A stretch of DNA of 64,000 bases from assembly GCF_004803895.1 (NCBI RefSeq), contig NZ_CP021978.1:1-64000 (forward strand). The letters are read 5' to 3'. Shown piece by piece: positions 1 to 9,454 of the stretch; position 1 is the first letter of the stretch, and each line of letters starts with the position of its first letter. Made by a program: the position numbers and the translations under genes. The notes beneath the pieces are model-generated. The model had not been told where the DNA came from, ran no database searches, and saw only the letters and a program-made list of their open reading frames with translations. Source of the stretch: Streptomyces hawaiiensis. Its GTDB lineage: Bacteria; Actinomycetota; Actinomycetes; Streptomycetales; Streptomycetaceae.

Positions 1-621
1 CACATGAAGATGCGGGCCCTCCACGGGGCAGCCAAGGGAACGTGACGAGGCCAGGAAATGCAGATCTTCCTGGCGCAGGCCCAGGGCCTCCCCGATCCGC
101 AGGCCGGTCGCGGCGAGCAGCGCGATGAGGAAACGGTCCCGCGCCCGCGGCGTATCCGCGATCATGCGGCGGATCTGCTGCGGGGACAGGTCCTCGTATC
201 CGGGTTCGCTGACCTGGAAACGGAAGGCCGATACCTGAACCTGGCGCCACTGGCCGCGCTCGCCGGCGTCGTAACCGGCCGGCAAGAACCGCAGGAACTT
301 CGGCTCCGACAGCAAGCCCGCCGTCTGCGCGGGGACCCAGCCGTGCAGTGCGCCGAAGCGTAAGAAGTCCGCAACCGCCGTCATCACCGCGTTCGCCGTG
401 CCCTGCGAACGGTAGCGGGGCGCAGCCGTTGCCGGGGAGCGGCGGCTGCGGGCCGGCAGCGGCGAGGTGACCAGCCACTGCTGCAGCCCGGACAGAGCCA
501 TGAAACTCGGACGTGACCACTCGATACGGCGCTCGGCGCAGTAGTTCAGATAGAGGGCGAGACGGCCCGCGTAGACCCGTTCCGTGTTCGGTGAGCGGCC
601 CTTGCTGCGCAACCCGGCTAA

Positions 622-1422
622 GACGCCATTTCAGTTGGCGTGATCTTGCGGCAGTCTGGGGTGATGACTGCTGCGCTTGTCGAGCGGATGGCGCCGGAAG
701 ACCTGTGGGCGTTGTTCCAGCGGGTGGTGCCGCCGGCGCCGGTTCGCCCTCAGGGTGGAGGGCACCGGCGGCGAGGGGACCGTGAGGTGCTGGCCGCCAT
801 TATTTTCGTGGCCACCTCGGGTTGCACCTGGAATCAACTGCCCCCAGGCTTCGGCCTGTCGGGCGTGACGGCCTTCCGCCGGTTCACCGAATGGACCGAG
901 GCCAGGGTGTGGGCCAAGCTTCACCGCCTGGTCCTGGATGAACTCGGTGCCCGAGGTGAGCTGGACTGGTCGCGGTGCGCGATCGACTCGGTCAGTGTCC
1001 GGGCCCTCAAGGGGGCAGCTGACGGGACCGAATCCGACCGACCGCGGCAAGAAGGGATCGAAAATCCACCTCATCGTCGACCGCCAGGGCCTGCCCCTGT
1101 CGGTCGGCATCTCCGCCGCGAACCTCCACGACAGCCAGGCCCTCATCCCGCTGGTCCGCGGCATCCCACCCATCCGCTCACGTCGCGGCCCTCGACGCCG
1201 GCGGCCCACCAAGCTGCACGGCGACAAGGGCTACGACTACCGCCACCTGCGGCGATGGCTCGCTTCTCGCGGCATCCGGCACCGCCTTGCCCGCAAGGGC
1301 ATCGAGTCGTCCCGGCGTCTGGGCTGGCACCGCTGGGTCGTGGAGCGGACCATGTCCTGGCTGACCGGCTGCCGCCGCCTTCACCGCCGCTACGAACGCA
1401 AGCCGGACCACTTCCTCGCCTT
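622..1422 (+). mobile_element. IS5-family insertion sequence (801 bp) in the integrase gene
   Basis: The element is bounded by a direct CTAA at 618-621 and 1423-1426, which fits the YTAR target duplication known for IS5-type elements. It carries one transposase in two frames. Terminal inverted repeats are weak by eye (the ends share only scattered matches), so the ends are defined mainly by the duplication and by restoration of the integrase frame when the element is removed. It is the most recent event visible at this locus. Confidence 0.8.
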
Positions 1423-1426
1423 CTAA
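664..1426 (+). CDS. IS5-family DDE transposase read in two frames
   Basis: The first frame starts at ATG 664 and carries the helix-rich N-terminus (LWALFQRVVPPAPVRP, TSGCTWNQLPPGFG) and the first Asp in AIDSVSVRALKG. Near 1020-1035 the reading must move to the frame that ends at 1426, which has GKKGSKIHLIVDRQGLPLS, HGDKGYDYRHLRRW (second Asp) and VVERTMSWLTGCRRLHRRYE (Glu). Two-frame transposases made by programmed frameshifting are common in this family; a plain frameshift mutation cannot be excluded. The stop codon lies in the duplicated target. Confidence 0.8.
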
Positions 1427-1699
1427 AAACGCACACGCCTCGACATGCAGGTCGTAGGTGCGTGTGTCGGCCACCACCCACCGTTCCACACCCGTCGACG
1501 GAGACATCGAACGCTCAGCCACAAAGCTCTGCTCCACCCCCAAACACAACCAAGACCCGTCGGCCACCGAGTCGCGGACCGTCAGACGTCCATACGACCA
1601 GGTGACATCCCTGCCAAACACACCACACAGAACAGCGCACTATGGATAATCCCTGTCCTGTAGTCGACGCCCTGGCACTGGCCGCGCTCAAGCGCCGAG

Positions 1700-1736
1700 G
1701 AGTAACGGCGCCCGCCATGGGCGGGCGCCGTTACTC
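1700..1736 (-). terminator. Strong hairpin, probable terminator
   Basis: A perfect 17-bp stem (arms 1700-1716 and 1720-1736, 3-nt loop) lies 35 nt past the stop of the minus-strand small membrane gene. There is no T-run, which is normal for Streptomyces. Confidence 0.7.
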
Positions 1737-1770
1737 TCGCGTGCACAAGTGGGACAAAGCCATTCTCGGT

Positions 1771-1980
1771 TCACAGCACCGCGAGGATGAAGGTCAGCAG
1801 CGCCAGGGACAGGGTGGCACTGCCCGCGAAGGCCACCGCAGCGCGCAGCAGGGCGGTGGCATAGGTGGCTCCATCGATACGAGCGAGCAGACCGGCCGCT
1901 GCTCCTACGAGCGTGCAGAAGAGACCGATGACGGCCAGAAGCAGGGCCAGCAGGAGCAGGTGAGTGGATGAGGTGTTCAT
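1771..1980 (-). CDS. Small two-helix membrane protein, function unknown
   Basis: This encodes 69 residues. The ATG at 1980 is preceded by GGAAGAAG at good spacing, so it is preferred over starts further upstream. Two hydrophobic helices can be seen, roughly residues 6-27 (LLLLALLLAVIGLFCTLVGA) and 40-66 (AVAFAGSATLSLALLTFILA), separated by a short loop. It is divergent from the NACHT gene that begins 123 nt away, so the two may share a control region. No family is recognised. Confidence 0.65.
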   Translation of the reverse strand: MNTSSTHLLLLALLLAVIGLFCTLVGAAAGLLARIDGATYATALLRAAVAFAGSATLSLALLTFILAVL

Positions 1981-2103
1981 GCCTTCTTCCCAGGACAACC
2001 GACGACGGGGACTTCGGCGAATTTCGCGGTTCTGGTGTTCACCGGGGTTCAGGGCGAACAAAGATGAACGAAGACGGTCGCGGTGGAGACGGAGAAGCAG
2101 GAC

Positions 2104-5100
2104 ATGGGGGACGTGAACGAGGATCCGCTCGCGGAACTCGCGCTACGGCTTCGCACCCTCAGGGCGCAGCGGGGTTTGCAGATGGGTGGGTTGCAGCAGC
2201 GGACCAGGCTGGGGCGGACAACGGTCAGCCAGGCACTGAACGGGCAAGTGGTACCCACCGAGACCACCCTGGTGGCCCTAGCGAAGGCCCTGGGCACGGA
2301 TGTGGAGCCATTGCTGGCCCTCCGCGAAGCCGCAGTGCGCATACGGCAGGTCCAAGACTCCTCAGGAGAGGCCGCGCACGGTCGGGACGACGGACCGAGC
2401 GACGCCGCCGAGGACGAGCGGGACGCCGACGCCGACCGGGCGCTCGCGACCTACGCGCGCCGCGTCCGGGAGACGTACGGAAGTCTCGACCTGGAGGTCC
2501 TCACCCCCGACAACGACCAGAGCACACAGCCGAGCGTCGAGTTGCGCGAGGTCTTCGTCGTGCCGACCGTCCGGGCCGACCCGCCGCCTGTGGAGCTCTC
2601 CCGGGAACTCATGGGCCAGCTCCTCAAGGGCGAGGAGCTGGCCGCGGACGGGGAGCTGCCGCCGGGGCTCGACCTGGAGCTGCTCGACTCCCTCATGGAG
2701 GCGTACCGCCAGCAGCCCGCCGAGCACGTACTCGATGTCCTCGCCCGGGAGAAAGGCCAGCGGGTCGTGCTCCTCGGCGACCCAGGGGCCGGCAAGTCCA
2801 CTCTCGCGCACTACCTCGCGCTCGCCCTGACCGGCGGCCTCGGTCCCGACGGGGCCCTCGCCGGCCTCGCGGGCCGAATCCCCCTCATCGTGGAGCTGCG
2901 GCACTACGCCCAGCCGGCCTGGCGGCAGCAGACGTTCGCGGAGTTCCTCGCACACCTATGGACCACCGAGGGAATGGGCCTTCCACTCCCCGTCCTGGGC
3001 CGGCTTCTCGACGCGGGACGCGTCCTCCTCGTCTTCGACGGGCTCGACGAGATCTTCGACCCCAAGTTCCGGGCGGAGACGGCCCGCCGCATCGCCGGGT
3101 TCGCCGCCCACCACCAGCGCTGCCGGGTGATCGTCACATCCCGGGTCATCGGCTACCAGCGGCAGACGCTGGACGGAGCGGGGTTCGCCCACTACATGAT
3201 CCAGGACCTGGACACCCCTCGTATCCACGAGTTCGCGCGCCGGTGGTACGAGACGGCGTGCCCCGGACAGCCGACGCTCACCGAGCAGCTCCTCACCCGG
3301 TTCAAGGACGCGGTCGCCCACTCGCGGTCAGTGCGCGAACTGGCCGGGAACCCGCTCCTGCTGACCATCCTCGTCATCCTCGGCCGCCGGCAGACCCTCC
3401 CCCGCGACCGGCACGGGGTGTATCAGCACGCCGTCACCGTGCTCGTCGCCCGCTGGGACCGGGACGCCAAGCATCTGACGGCCCCGCTGTCCGAGCCGGT
3501 ATCCGAAGCCCTCGACCTGCTCAGCCAGACCGAACGCCTGGAAATGCTGCGGCTCCTCGCCCGCAGAATGCAGGAGGGATCAGGCGGCATCTCGGGCAAC
3601 TACGTGCCCGAGGCGGACATCGAGGACGTCTTCCGCCAGTACCTCCAGCTCTGCGACGTCCGCCCGGACGTCGCGCGCCGCGCCGCCCGCGCCATGATCC
3701 AACAGCTCCGGGAGCGCAACTTCATCCTCGCCCGGTACGGCGGGGGCGCCTGGGGCTTCGTGCACCGCACATTCCTGGAGTACCTGGCCGCGGCGGACAT
3801 CGTCCACCGCTACGAGCACGAACGGGAGTGGACCCCCGAGGCCCTCGTCTCTGAGGTCCTCGTCCCGAGGGCCGAGGACACCACCTGGCACGAGGTGATC
3901 CTGCTGCTCGCCGGGCAGCTCCGGGAGCACGACACCGGGACGCTGGTCGACAGCCTCGTCCGGCCGGCCCCCTTCACCGACCGCAAGGAGCGGCTCGTCC
4001 TCGCCCTCCGGGCGCTCGCCGAGGTGAAGAAGATCGGGGCGCTAAGCACCCAGAGCGTCGCGGTGGTCGACGGGATCACCCAGTACCTGAGCGCGAGGGC
4101 CGAGAGCTTCGGGACGTTCTTCCTCGACGCGGCGTACTTCGCGGCCGAGAGCGTCACCCCGTCACTCGCCTCCTTCGGTGAGAACTGGGCGGGGCGCGAC
4201 CGCTATCTGACCTGGTTCCACGTATGGGGTCAGTTCATCGAGTCTCGCGTCCCCGCCCAGCTCGCCGGTGCGCTGCACCGTGACTTTCCCGCCGTCATCG
4301 CGTACGCGCGGTTCGCCTGGTCCACGAACGCCCGCGCCGGAGCCCTCGCCGTCCTGGGCGAACGGTGGCCGGCGAGCGCCACCGTCACGGAGGCGATCAA
4401 GACGAGTGCCGTGCATGACGAGGTCATTGTCCGCATCGCCGCCCTGCAGGCCTTGGGCGTCCGCCCGGTCGAACGCGAACGGGCTGCGGAGCTGCGGCTG
4501 TTCCTCCAGGCCCGCGCCGTCGGCGATCCCACGCCAGGTGCGCGCAAGGCGGCGCTGAGCTGTCTGGCGCGCCGCCACCCGGACGACGAGACGGTGCGCT
4601 TCCTTCGGTGGCGGGCGCGGGAGGACGTCTTCGACGCGGTACGGGCCACGGCGGCGGAGTTGCGGGCCGAGTTAGTGTCGGAACCGAAGGACGAGGGCGG
4701 CGGGGCGCGCCCAGTTCCCGCACCGCGTCACCCCGTCGACGCTCCCTGGAGAGACGACACCATGTTCGGCTCCAAGTTGACTGCGGGAACGGCGATGGCG
4801 GCCTGGCGGTCCCGCCAGTACTACCAGCTCAGCACGCTGCTCGACCGCCAAGAGCTGATCGGCAGCCGGGAGATGCTGACCTCGTGGCTGCAGAGGCATC
4901 CCGAGGACCTCCGGTTGCTGATGCGGGATGCCCTAAGCCTCGCGCCCGCCCCTCGCGAAAGGGCCGCGGAGACCGCTCTGCGCGCCATCGGCCACAGCCT
5001 CAGCACCGAGGCGCGGGACTTCCTCATCGACTGCTGCCGGTCCTCCTGCCACATCCGCCTGCGGCGGACCGCGATGCATGTGCTCGGCGAGATCTGGGGC

Positions 5101-5595
5101 GGCGATCCCGCGGTGACGGCCGCGCTCCTGGAAAGCGCGAAACGCGGTCCGGGCCCCGAACTGCGGGTGGCTGCCCTCCAGGAGCTGACCGAGCACTGCA
5201 TACACCTCCCGGAGGTCCGTGAGCTGCTGTACCACTGCGCGTCCGCCGATCGCGATCCCGTGGTATGCGACCACGCCCTGCGCTGGATGGCGCAGTGGTG
5301 GCCCGACCATCCGAAATACACCGCTCTCTTTGTCACCGACCCGCGAGCAGCGGACGCACCCGAACCCGAGCGGCGTGCCGTGTTGCTCCAAGGGCTCGCC
5401 GCAGGCGGGCACGAGGCGGAGTTCGAGCGGCAGCTCGCCGGTGAGGAGGTGCCCTGGATCCAGAGCCAGATGCGGCACGTCGAGCGGCTGCGGACGGCTC
5501 CCGCAGCCGCGGCCCCCTCCGTCTTCCACGAGCGGCTGCTGACCGGCCTGCGGAGGCTCCTCAAGGCCCGGGCCCGGGCCGGGAACGCAGGCTGA
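2104..5595 (+). CDS. HTH-NACHT-repeat STAND NTPase, candidate anti-phage sensor
   Basis: A protein of 1163 residues. Residues about 14-70 form an XRE-like helix-turn-helix (RTLRAQRGLQ, GRTTVSQALNG). The NACHT domain follows, with Walker A GDPGAGKS at 225-232, Walker B LLVFDGLDEIFD near 307-318 and a sensor-like VIVTSR. VHRTFLEYLAA at about 560 is typical of the region after NACHT. The last 400 residues are helical, Ala/Leu/Arg-rich repeats resembling HEAT repeats. Bacterial NACHT proteins of this layout are known as phage-defence STAND ATPases; here that is inference. GTG 2083 is possible, but ATG 2104 has GGAGAAG upstream. There is no linked effector gene, so the HTH end or the repeats may carry the output. 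The protein is soluble, with no membrane segments. Confidence 0.85.
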   Translation: MGDVNEDPLAELALRLRTLRAQRGLQMGGLQQRTRLGRTTVSQALNGQVVPTETTLVALAKALGTDVEPLLALREAAVRIRQVQDSSGEAAHGRDDGPSDAAEDERDADADRALATYARRVRETYGSLDLEVLTPDNDQSTQPSVELREVFVVPTVRADPPPVELSRELMGQLLKGEELAADGELPPGLDLELLDSLMEAYRQQPAEHVLDVLAREKGQRVVLLGDPGAGKSTLAHYLALALTGGLGPDGALAGLAGRIPLIVELRHYAQPAWRQQTFAEFLAHLWTTEGMGLPLPVLGRLLDAGRVLLVFDGLDEIFDPKFRAETARRIAGFAAHHQRCRVIVTSRVIGYQRQTLDGAGFAHYMIQDLDTPRIHEFARRWYETACPGQPTLTEQLLTRFKDAVAHSRSVRELAGNPLLLTILVILGRRQTLPRDRHGVYQHAVTVLVARWDRDAKHLTAPLSEPVSEALDLLSQTERLEMLRLLARRMQEGSGGISGNYVPEADIEDVFRQYLQLCDVRPDVARRAARAMIQQLRERNFILARYGGGAWGFVHRTFLEYLAAADIVHRYEHEREWTPEALVSEVLVPRAEDTTWHEVILLLAGQLREHDTGTLVDSLVRPAPFTDRKERLVLALRALAEVKKIGALSTQSVAVVDGITQYLSARAESFGTFFLDAAYFAAESVTPSLASFGENWAGRDRYLTWFHVWGQFIESRVPAQLAGALHRDFPAVIAYARFAWSTNARAGALAVLGERWPASATVTEAIKTSAVHDEVIVRIAALQALGVRPVERERAAELRLFLQARAVGDPTPGARKAALSCLARRHPDDETVRFLRWRAREDVFDAVRATAAELRAELVSEPKDEGGGARPVPAPRHPVDAPWRDDTMFGSKLTAGTAMAAWRSRQYYQLSTLLDRQELIGSREMLTSWLQRHPEDLRLLMRDALSLAPAPRERAAETALRAIGHSLSTEARDFLIDCCRSSCHIRLRRTAMHVLGEIWGGDPAVTAALLESAKRGPGPELRVAALQELTEHCIHLPEVRELLYHCASADRDPVVCDHALRWMAQWWPDHPKYTALFVTDPRAADAPEPERRAVLLQGLAAGGHEAEFERQLAGEEVPWIQSQMRHVERLRTAPAAAAPSVFHERLLTGLRRLLKARARAGNAG

Positions 5596-5799
5596 GCCGC
5601 CACGCCGCCCGGCTGGCACCAAAAAATGCGGGCACGGCGAAGCACACCGAAGCAACACCGGACTGAGCAGCCCGCTCCCACGGCAAGCACGTACGGGACT
5701 TCTCAGACGAACGGAAAACCCGTGTGCTTCGCCGCCGCGGCCAGAACAAACGTCCCTTGCACTCCACTACCTCTAGATAATCGACATCACCGGCGAAAG

Positions 5800-7206
5800 C
5801 GCGGGGTGGAGGCGATCTGCTTCGCCGACACCCGCGGCTCGCAGGTCGAAATCGTGCAGAACATCGGCCGCGCACTCAGGTTGAACAAGGACGGCAGCAC
5901 GAAGGTGGCCAGGATCATCGTGCCCGTCTTCCTGGAGCCCGGCGAGGACCCGACGGACATGGTCGCCTCCGCCAGTTTCCGCCCCCTTGTAGCGGTCCTC
6001 CAGGGCCTGCGCAGTCATGATGAACGACTCGTTGAGCAGCTCGCCTCCCGTGCCCTCAGCAGCGGGAAGCGCAAGTTGCACGTCCGGCGCGATGAGGAGG
6101 GCCGGATCGTCGGCGCGGACGGCGAGGGCGACGGCGAGGACCAGGAGCACGACGACACCCAGGCCGCCGCCGAATCAGCCCTGCTCCACTTCTCCACTCC
6201 CCGCGACGCGTCGACGATCGCCGCTTTCCTGCGCACCCGCGTCTACCGGCCGGAGTCGCTGGTGTGGCTGGAGGGCTACCGAGCCCTGCTCCGCTGGCGG
6301 AAGCAGAACAAGATCACCGGCCTCTACGCCGTCCCCTACGACACCGAGACGACGGTGGGCGTCACGAAGGACTTCCCGCTGGGCAGGTGGGTGCACCAGC
6401 AGCGCAAGGCACTGCGGGCCGGGGAACTGGAGCCGCGACGCAAAGAGCTGCTGAACGCCCCCGAGGCCGGGATGGTCTGGGAGCCCGGCGACGAGGCGTG
6501 GGAAGCCAAGCTCGCCGCGCTGCGCTCCTACCGGCAGGCCACCGGGCATCTCGCCCCCAGGCAGGACGCCGTGTGGGGCGAGAGCGAGGCCGAGGGCCTG
6601 GTGCCCATCGGGCAGCACATGGCCAACCTCCGCAGGAAAGGCGGCCTCGGGAAGGACCAGGAGCGGGCGGCAGAGCGCGCAAAGCAGCTGGCCGCGATCG
6701 ACCCCGACTGGAACTGCCCCTGGCCACTCGACTGGCAACGCCACTACCGCGTCCTCGCCGACCTCGTCGACGCCGACGGCCACCTGCCCGACATCGCACC
6801 TGGCGTCCTGATGGACGGCGACGACATCGGACGATGGCTCGCACGGCAACGCGAGGCGAGCACCTGGGCGCAGCTGTCCACCGAGCAACAGGAACGGCTG
6901 TCCCAGCTGGGGGTGGAGCCGCTTGAGGCCCCGTCACCCGCTCCGGCGGCCCAACGCGCGGCGAAGGGGCCGAGCAAGGCACAGCAGGCGTTCCAGCGCG
7001 GACTTACAGCCCTCGCGCAGTGGGTGGAACGGGAAGGGCATCGGCCTGTACCGCGCAGCCACGCTGAGGAAATCGCCGTCGACAGGGAAGCGGAGCCCGT
7101 GGTCGTGAAGCTGGGTGTATGGATCTCGAACACCAAATCGAGGCGCGGCAAGCTCACCCAGGAACAACTCGACGCACTGCGGAAGCTGGGCATGGAGTGG
7201 GCATGA
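5800..7206 (+). pseudogene. C-terminal part of a DEAD/DEAH helicase with HA repeats, 5' truncated
   Basis: Sequence similarity to a superfamily 2 helicase begins abruptly at AICFADTRGSQVEIVQNIGR, which contains motif VI, and continues with several helicase-associated (HA) repeats (for example SYRQATGHLAPRQD, DWNCPWPLDWQRHYRV, IGRWLARQREASTWAQL, LGVWISNTKSRRGKL). The DEAD domain and Walker motifs are missing, and nothing upstream in any frame supplies them. An in-frame GTG at 5806 could start a truncated product. Such HA helicases are common near ends of linear Streptomyces replicons. The same tail recurs at 9455-9965. Confidence 0.75.
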
Positions 7207-7615
7207 CGCTGTCGGCGGGCGCAGGGCCGGGAGCGGAGCGTCATGCTCTCGGCCGCGCCTGAGTGGGCAAGCCCCTGGGGCTGCTGCTTAATGCCTCCGT
7301 CAGCGCTGGAACACTCTCCGCATACACCGTCTAGTAGGGCCTGGTGGTCGGCGCCGCGCAGCAGGTGGTGCAGGCGGTGGCGAACCGTCACCACCACAGA
7401 GCTCTCGGGCTCCGGGGCGAGGCTGAGCAGGCAACCGACGTGCAGGCGCCGTCGGCGCCGAATGGGGCGTCGGTGATGCCGGCGTAGTCGTGTCGGGGAT
7501 CTGACTGGCATTCAGGCATCCGGTCCCGGGGTCCTGCGCCGTGTATGTGGGTGGAGGACAAACAGTTCCGTGCCCTCCGACGCATGTTCGCCCACGATGC
7601 CTTGGAGGCAGTCCA
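7207..7615. other. Stretch without a recognisable gene
   Basis: Neither strand shows a protein with family features or a convincing ribosome binding site. It separates the helicase remnant from the small membrane gene at 7616. Confidence 0.5.
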
Positions 7616-7765
7616 GTGCCCAGCAACGAGCGCACGCCCATCGCGATCGCGGTGATGGGTGCGGCCTTCGCCACTTACCTCGCGATTTCCAGTCCGGCCC
7701 TCGTCCCGGCCATCACCCTCGGCGTGGCCGCCTTCGTGGCGCTCCTAGCGTTCTTGAAGTTGTAG
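7616..7765 (+). CDS. Small hydrophobic protein (49 aa), function unknown
   Basis: GTG 7616 is preceded by TTGGAGG (7601-7607). The product begins MPSNERTPIAIAVMGAAF and has two hydrophobic stretches (about 8-26 and 29-47), so it is probably a membrane hairpin. No family is recognised. A hairpin at 7866-7898 probably ends the transcript. Confidence 0.6.
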   Translation: MPSNERTPIAIAVMGAAFATYLAISSPALVPAITLGVAAFVALLAFLKL

Positions 7766-7865
7766 TGCCGCGCCAAGCGCTGGGCCTCCAGCGCGGCGGC
7801 GTGCGGCGTGCAGTTCCTTCTGGACCTGACGCCGGAGGCGACCGCGCTGGAGGCCGCTCATGCGC

Positions 7866-7898
7866 GCATCTGTGGGGCTGAAGCCGCCCCACAGATGC
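7866..7898 (+). terminator. Hairpin terminator
   Basis: Perfect 12-bp arms at 7866-7877 and 7887-7898 with a 9-nt loop, 100 nt after the small membrane gene. Confidence 0.55.
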
Positions 7899-8137
7899 AT
7901 CTGCCCGGCGGGTGGACTGACCTGCGGTTTCAAGGAACTTGGAAAAAGTCGGTCCGCGGGCATCCGGATTCAGGCCCTTCCAGCGTGTAGGTGGGTGAAG
8001 GCGCTGCCTTCACCGCTGAAGACACCTCACAGAAGGGAGCTGAGCCCGATGGCTTGGCCTGAGATCCCGTGGGAGGCCGGTGTATACACCGCCCGCCACG
8101 GTACGCCGCCGCGGGCGATGTGTGGTCGGAGGTCACC

Positions 8138-8686
8138 GTGACCGAAGAAGCGTACTCGCCCGCTTTTGATAGTGATCCGAACAACAGGTTCACGACTCTG
8201 AGACGTCCTCTCATGTCGGCAGCCATGGCGAAATCATCTGACCGGAACTTCGCTGAAGATGCGGTTCAGATCACCATGGAAAAAGTATTCAAACGATTTC
8301 CGGACCTGGGTCTCATCAGTGACAGTCGACTAGTTCAGTACAGTCGTAAGGTCCTGTCTCACGTAATCGTTGACGAATTCAGGAATAACAAGAAGCTCCC
8401 CATTATCCCGGTTCCCCCGGAGGTTCTCCCTGAGGGGACTTCATCAATCGGAATTCCGGAGTCAGTTCTCGTTGCTGAACTCCGAGCCGAGATTTACAAG
8501 TTCATCACCGAGTTGCCCAATGCTCAACGGAAGGTTGTTGACCTCGCTATTGTGAGAGAACTTCCGTTGGAGGAAGTGGCAGAGGAGATGGACGTCGAAG
8601 TGGACACCGTCCGGAGGTATCTCGGGGCGGCCCGTCGACGGTTGGAGAAGGCAATGGTTGCGTCATCCGAGGAGGTGTCAGCATGA
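8138..8686 (+). CDS. ECF-like RNA polymerase sigma factor
   Basis: The product has 182 residues. A region-2-like segment (about 30-90: FAEDAVQITMEKVFKRF, VQYSRKVLSHVIVDEFRNNK) is followed by a region-4 HTH (about 125-175: LPNAQRKVVDLAI, LPLEEVAEEMDVEVDTVRRYL). GTG 8138 is chosen because GGAGG lies just upstream. It would direct RNA polymerase to a small promoter set; no target promoter can be named. The codon use is clearly less GC-rich than the neighbours, suggesting later acquisition. Its stop overlaps the start of the next gene, so the two are probably translated together. Confidence 0.8.
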   Translation: MTEEAYSPAFDSDPNNRFTTLRRPLMSAAMAKSSDRNFAEDAVQITMEKVFKRFPDLGLISDSRLVQYSRKVLSHVIVDEFRNNKKLPIIPVPPEVLPEGTSSIGIPESVLVAELRAEIYKFITELPNAQRKVVDLAIVRELPLEEVAEEMDVEVDTVRRYLGAARRRLEKAMVASSEEVSA

Positions 8687-9303
8687 GCAGTTGGATGTTC
8701 GATGAGGAGCGCGAAGCGTTCGGACGCCTGGTCCTGCTGGAGCTCTTTGACCAGGCATTGCGCGAGGAAAACCGGTTGGGTGAGGTCTCTTACCTCACCC
8801 TCAACCAGGAGGGCCGGCCTTCGGGCCGGCCCCCGGCCGGGGCCTGCCTCGTGACGGTTGAAAACCCGCTTCGGGTGCGGGACCTGCTGCGCGACCGGCG
8901 TCAGCGGGATCGACTGTGCGAGCTCTTCAAGCTGCTCAACAAAGACACGAAAAACCAACTAGAGCCCGCCGAAGAAAGAAGAGTCGCCGAAATCGCCGAG
9001 GCTTTTGGTGATCTTAAGGCTGCTTACGGTTGGTGGCGAAGGGCTGCTGCCAGCGGCGACGAGGACGCGAAAGACTATGTAGAGATCCTAGAAGAGGAGT
9101 TGGGGGTGAGCGATGTTCCAGACGATGCGGCTACATCTAGAAGGCTGTTTCGCGAACACTTCACTGTCCCTCAGGTACGACTCTTGAGGCGTTTCTGCAG
9201 TCGTGAGCAAATCGCGGAAGCTGAACTGAACGATCTATTCGGGGAGATCGAGCAGTTCCTTTCCAACCCAGACCAAGTCGCGGACGGTGGAAGGCGTATT
9301 TGA
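8683..9303 (+). CDS. Unknown protein co-translated with the sigma factor
   Basis: The product has 206 residues and starts in an ATGA overlap with the sigma gene. It has no membrane helix and no zinc-binding anti-sigma motif. It is charged and helical; the segment AFGDLKAAYGWWRRAAASGDEDA resembles a single tetratricopeptide/Sel1-like repeat, and the C-terminus is rich in acidic helices. By position it could be a soluble regulator of the sigma factor, but that is only inferred from coupling. The region is less GC-rich than the surroundings except for a palindromic GGCCGG-rich insert near 8812-8845. Confidence 0.7.
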   Translation: MSSWMFDEEREAFGRLVLLELFDQALREENRLGEVSYLTLNQEGRPSGRPPAGACLVTVENPLRVRDLLRDRRQRDRLCELFKLLNKDTKNQLEPAEERRVAEIAEAFGDLKAAYGWWRRAAASGDEDAKDYVEILEEELGVSDVPDDAATSRRLFREHFTVPQVRLLRRFCSREQIAEAELNDLFGEIEQFLSNPDQVADGGRRI

Positions 9304-9367
9304 GCGAACCTCATTGGTGATCCCTGAACTCTCTCCATGAGAGGGAGTGGGTGAGAACTTCAGCGAT

Positions 9368-9401
9368 GCGGCGGCTACCTCTTGGCAGAGGTAGCCGCCG
9401 C
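9368..9401 (+). terminator. Strong hairpin terminator after the sigma operon
   Basis: Perfect 15-bp arms (9368-9382 and 9387-9401) with loop TGGC, 64 nt after the stop of the partner gene. Confidence 0.75.
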
Positions 9402-9454
9402 GGCCGTTCCGGCAGCACTCAGCAAGGACCGCGAGACAAACAAGGCGATGGTCG

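Larger units (their letters stand above)
618..1426. repeat. Target-site duplication CTAA flanking the IS
   Basis: CTAA occurs at 618-621 and at 1423-1426. The right copy also provides the TAA stop codon of the transposase, so the element itself does not encode its stop. Confidence 0.75.
1..1621 (-). pseudogene. Tyrosine recombinase (phage-type integrase), split by an IS5-family insertion and cut by the window edge
   Basis: Two minus-strand pieces form one recombinase. The N-terminal piece (1621 down to about 1427) ends in TYDLHVEACAFL; the second piece (about 617 down to 1) resumes with AGLRSKGRSPNTERVYAGR, a SAM-like core-binding domain, and reaches ATGLRIGEALGL, whose Arg is the first catalytic residue of the family. 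The rest of the catalytic domain lies beyond position 1. Removing 622-1422 plus one copy of the 4-bp duplication restores a continuous frame (A-F-L-A-G-L-R). Upstream genes are unrelated. The element this recombinase once mobilised is not identifiable here. Confidence 0.85.

Noticed and set aside
1968..3854. 628-residue plus-strand reading frame overlapping the NACHT gene
   Set aside because: Arg/Pro-rich composition and frame offset show it is a GC-rich shadow of the NACHT coding sequence.
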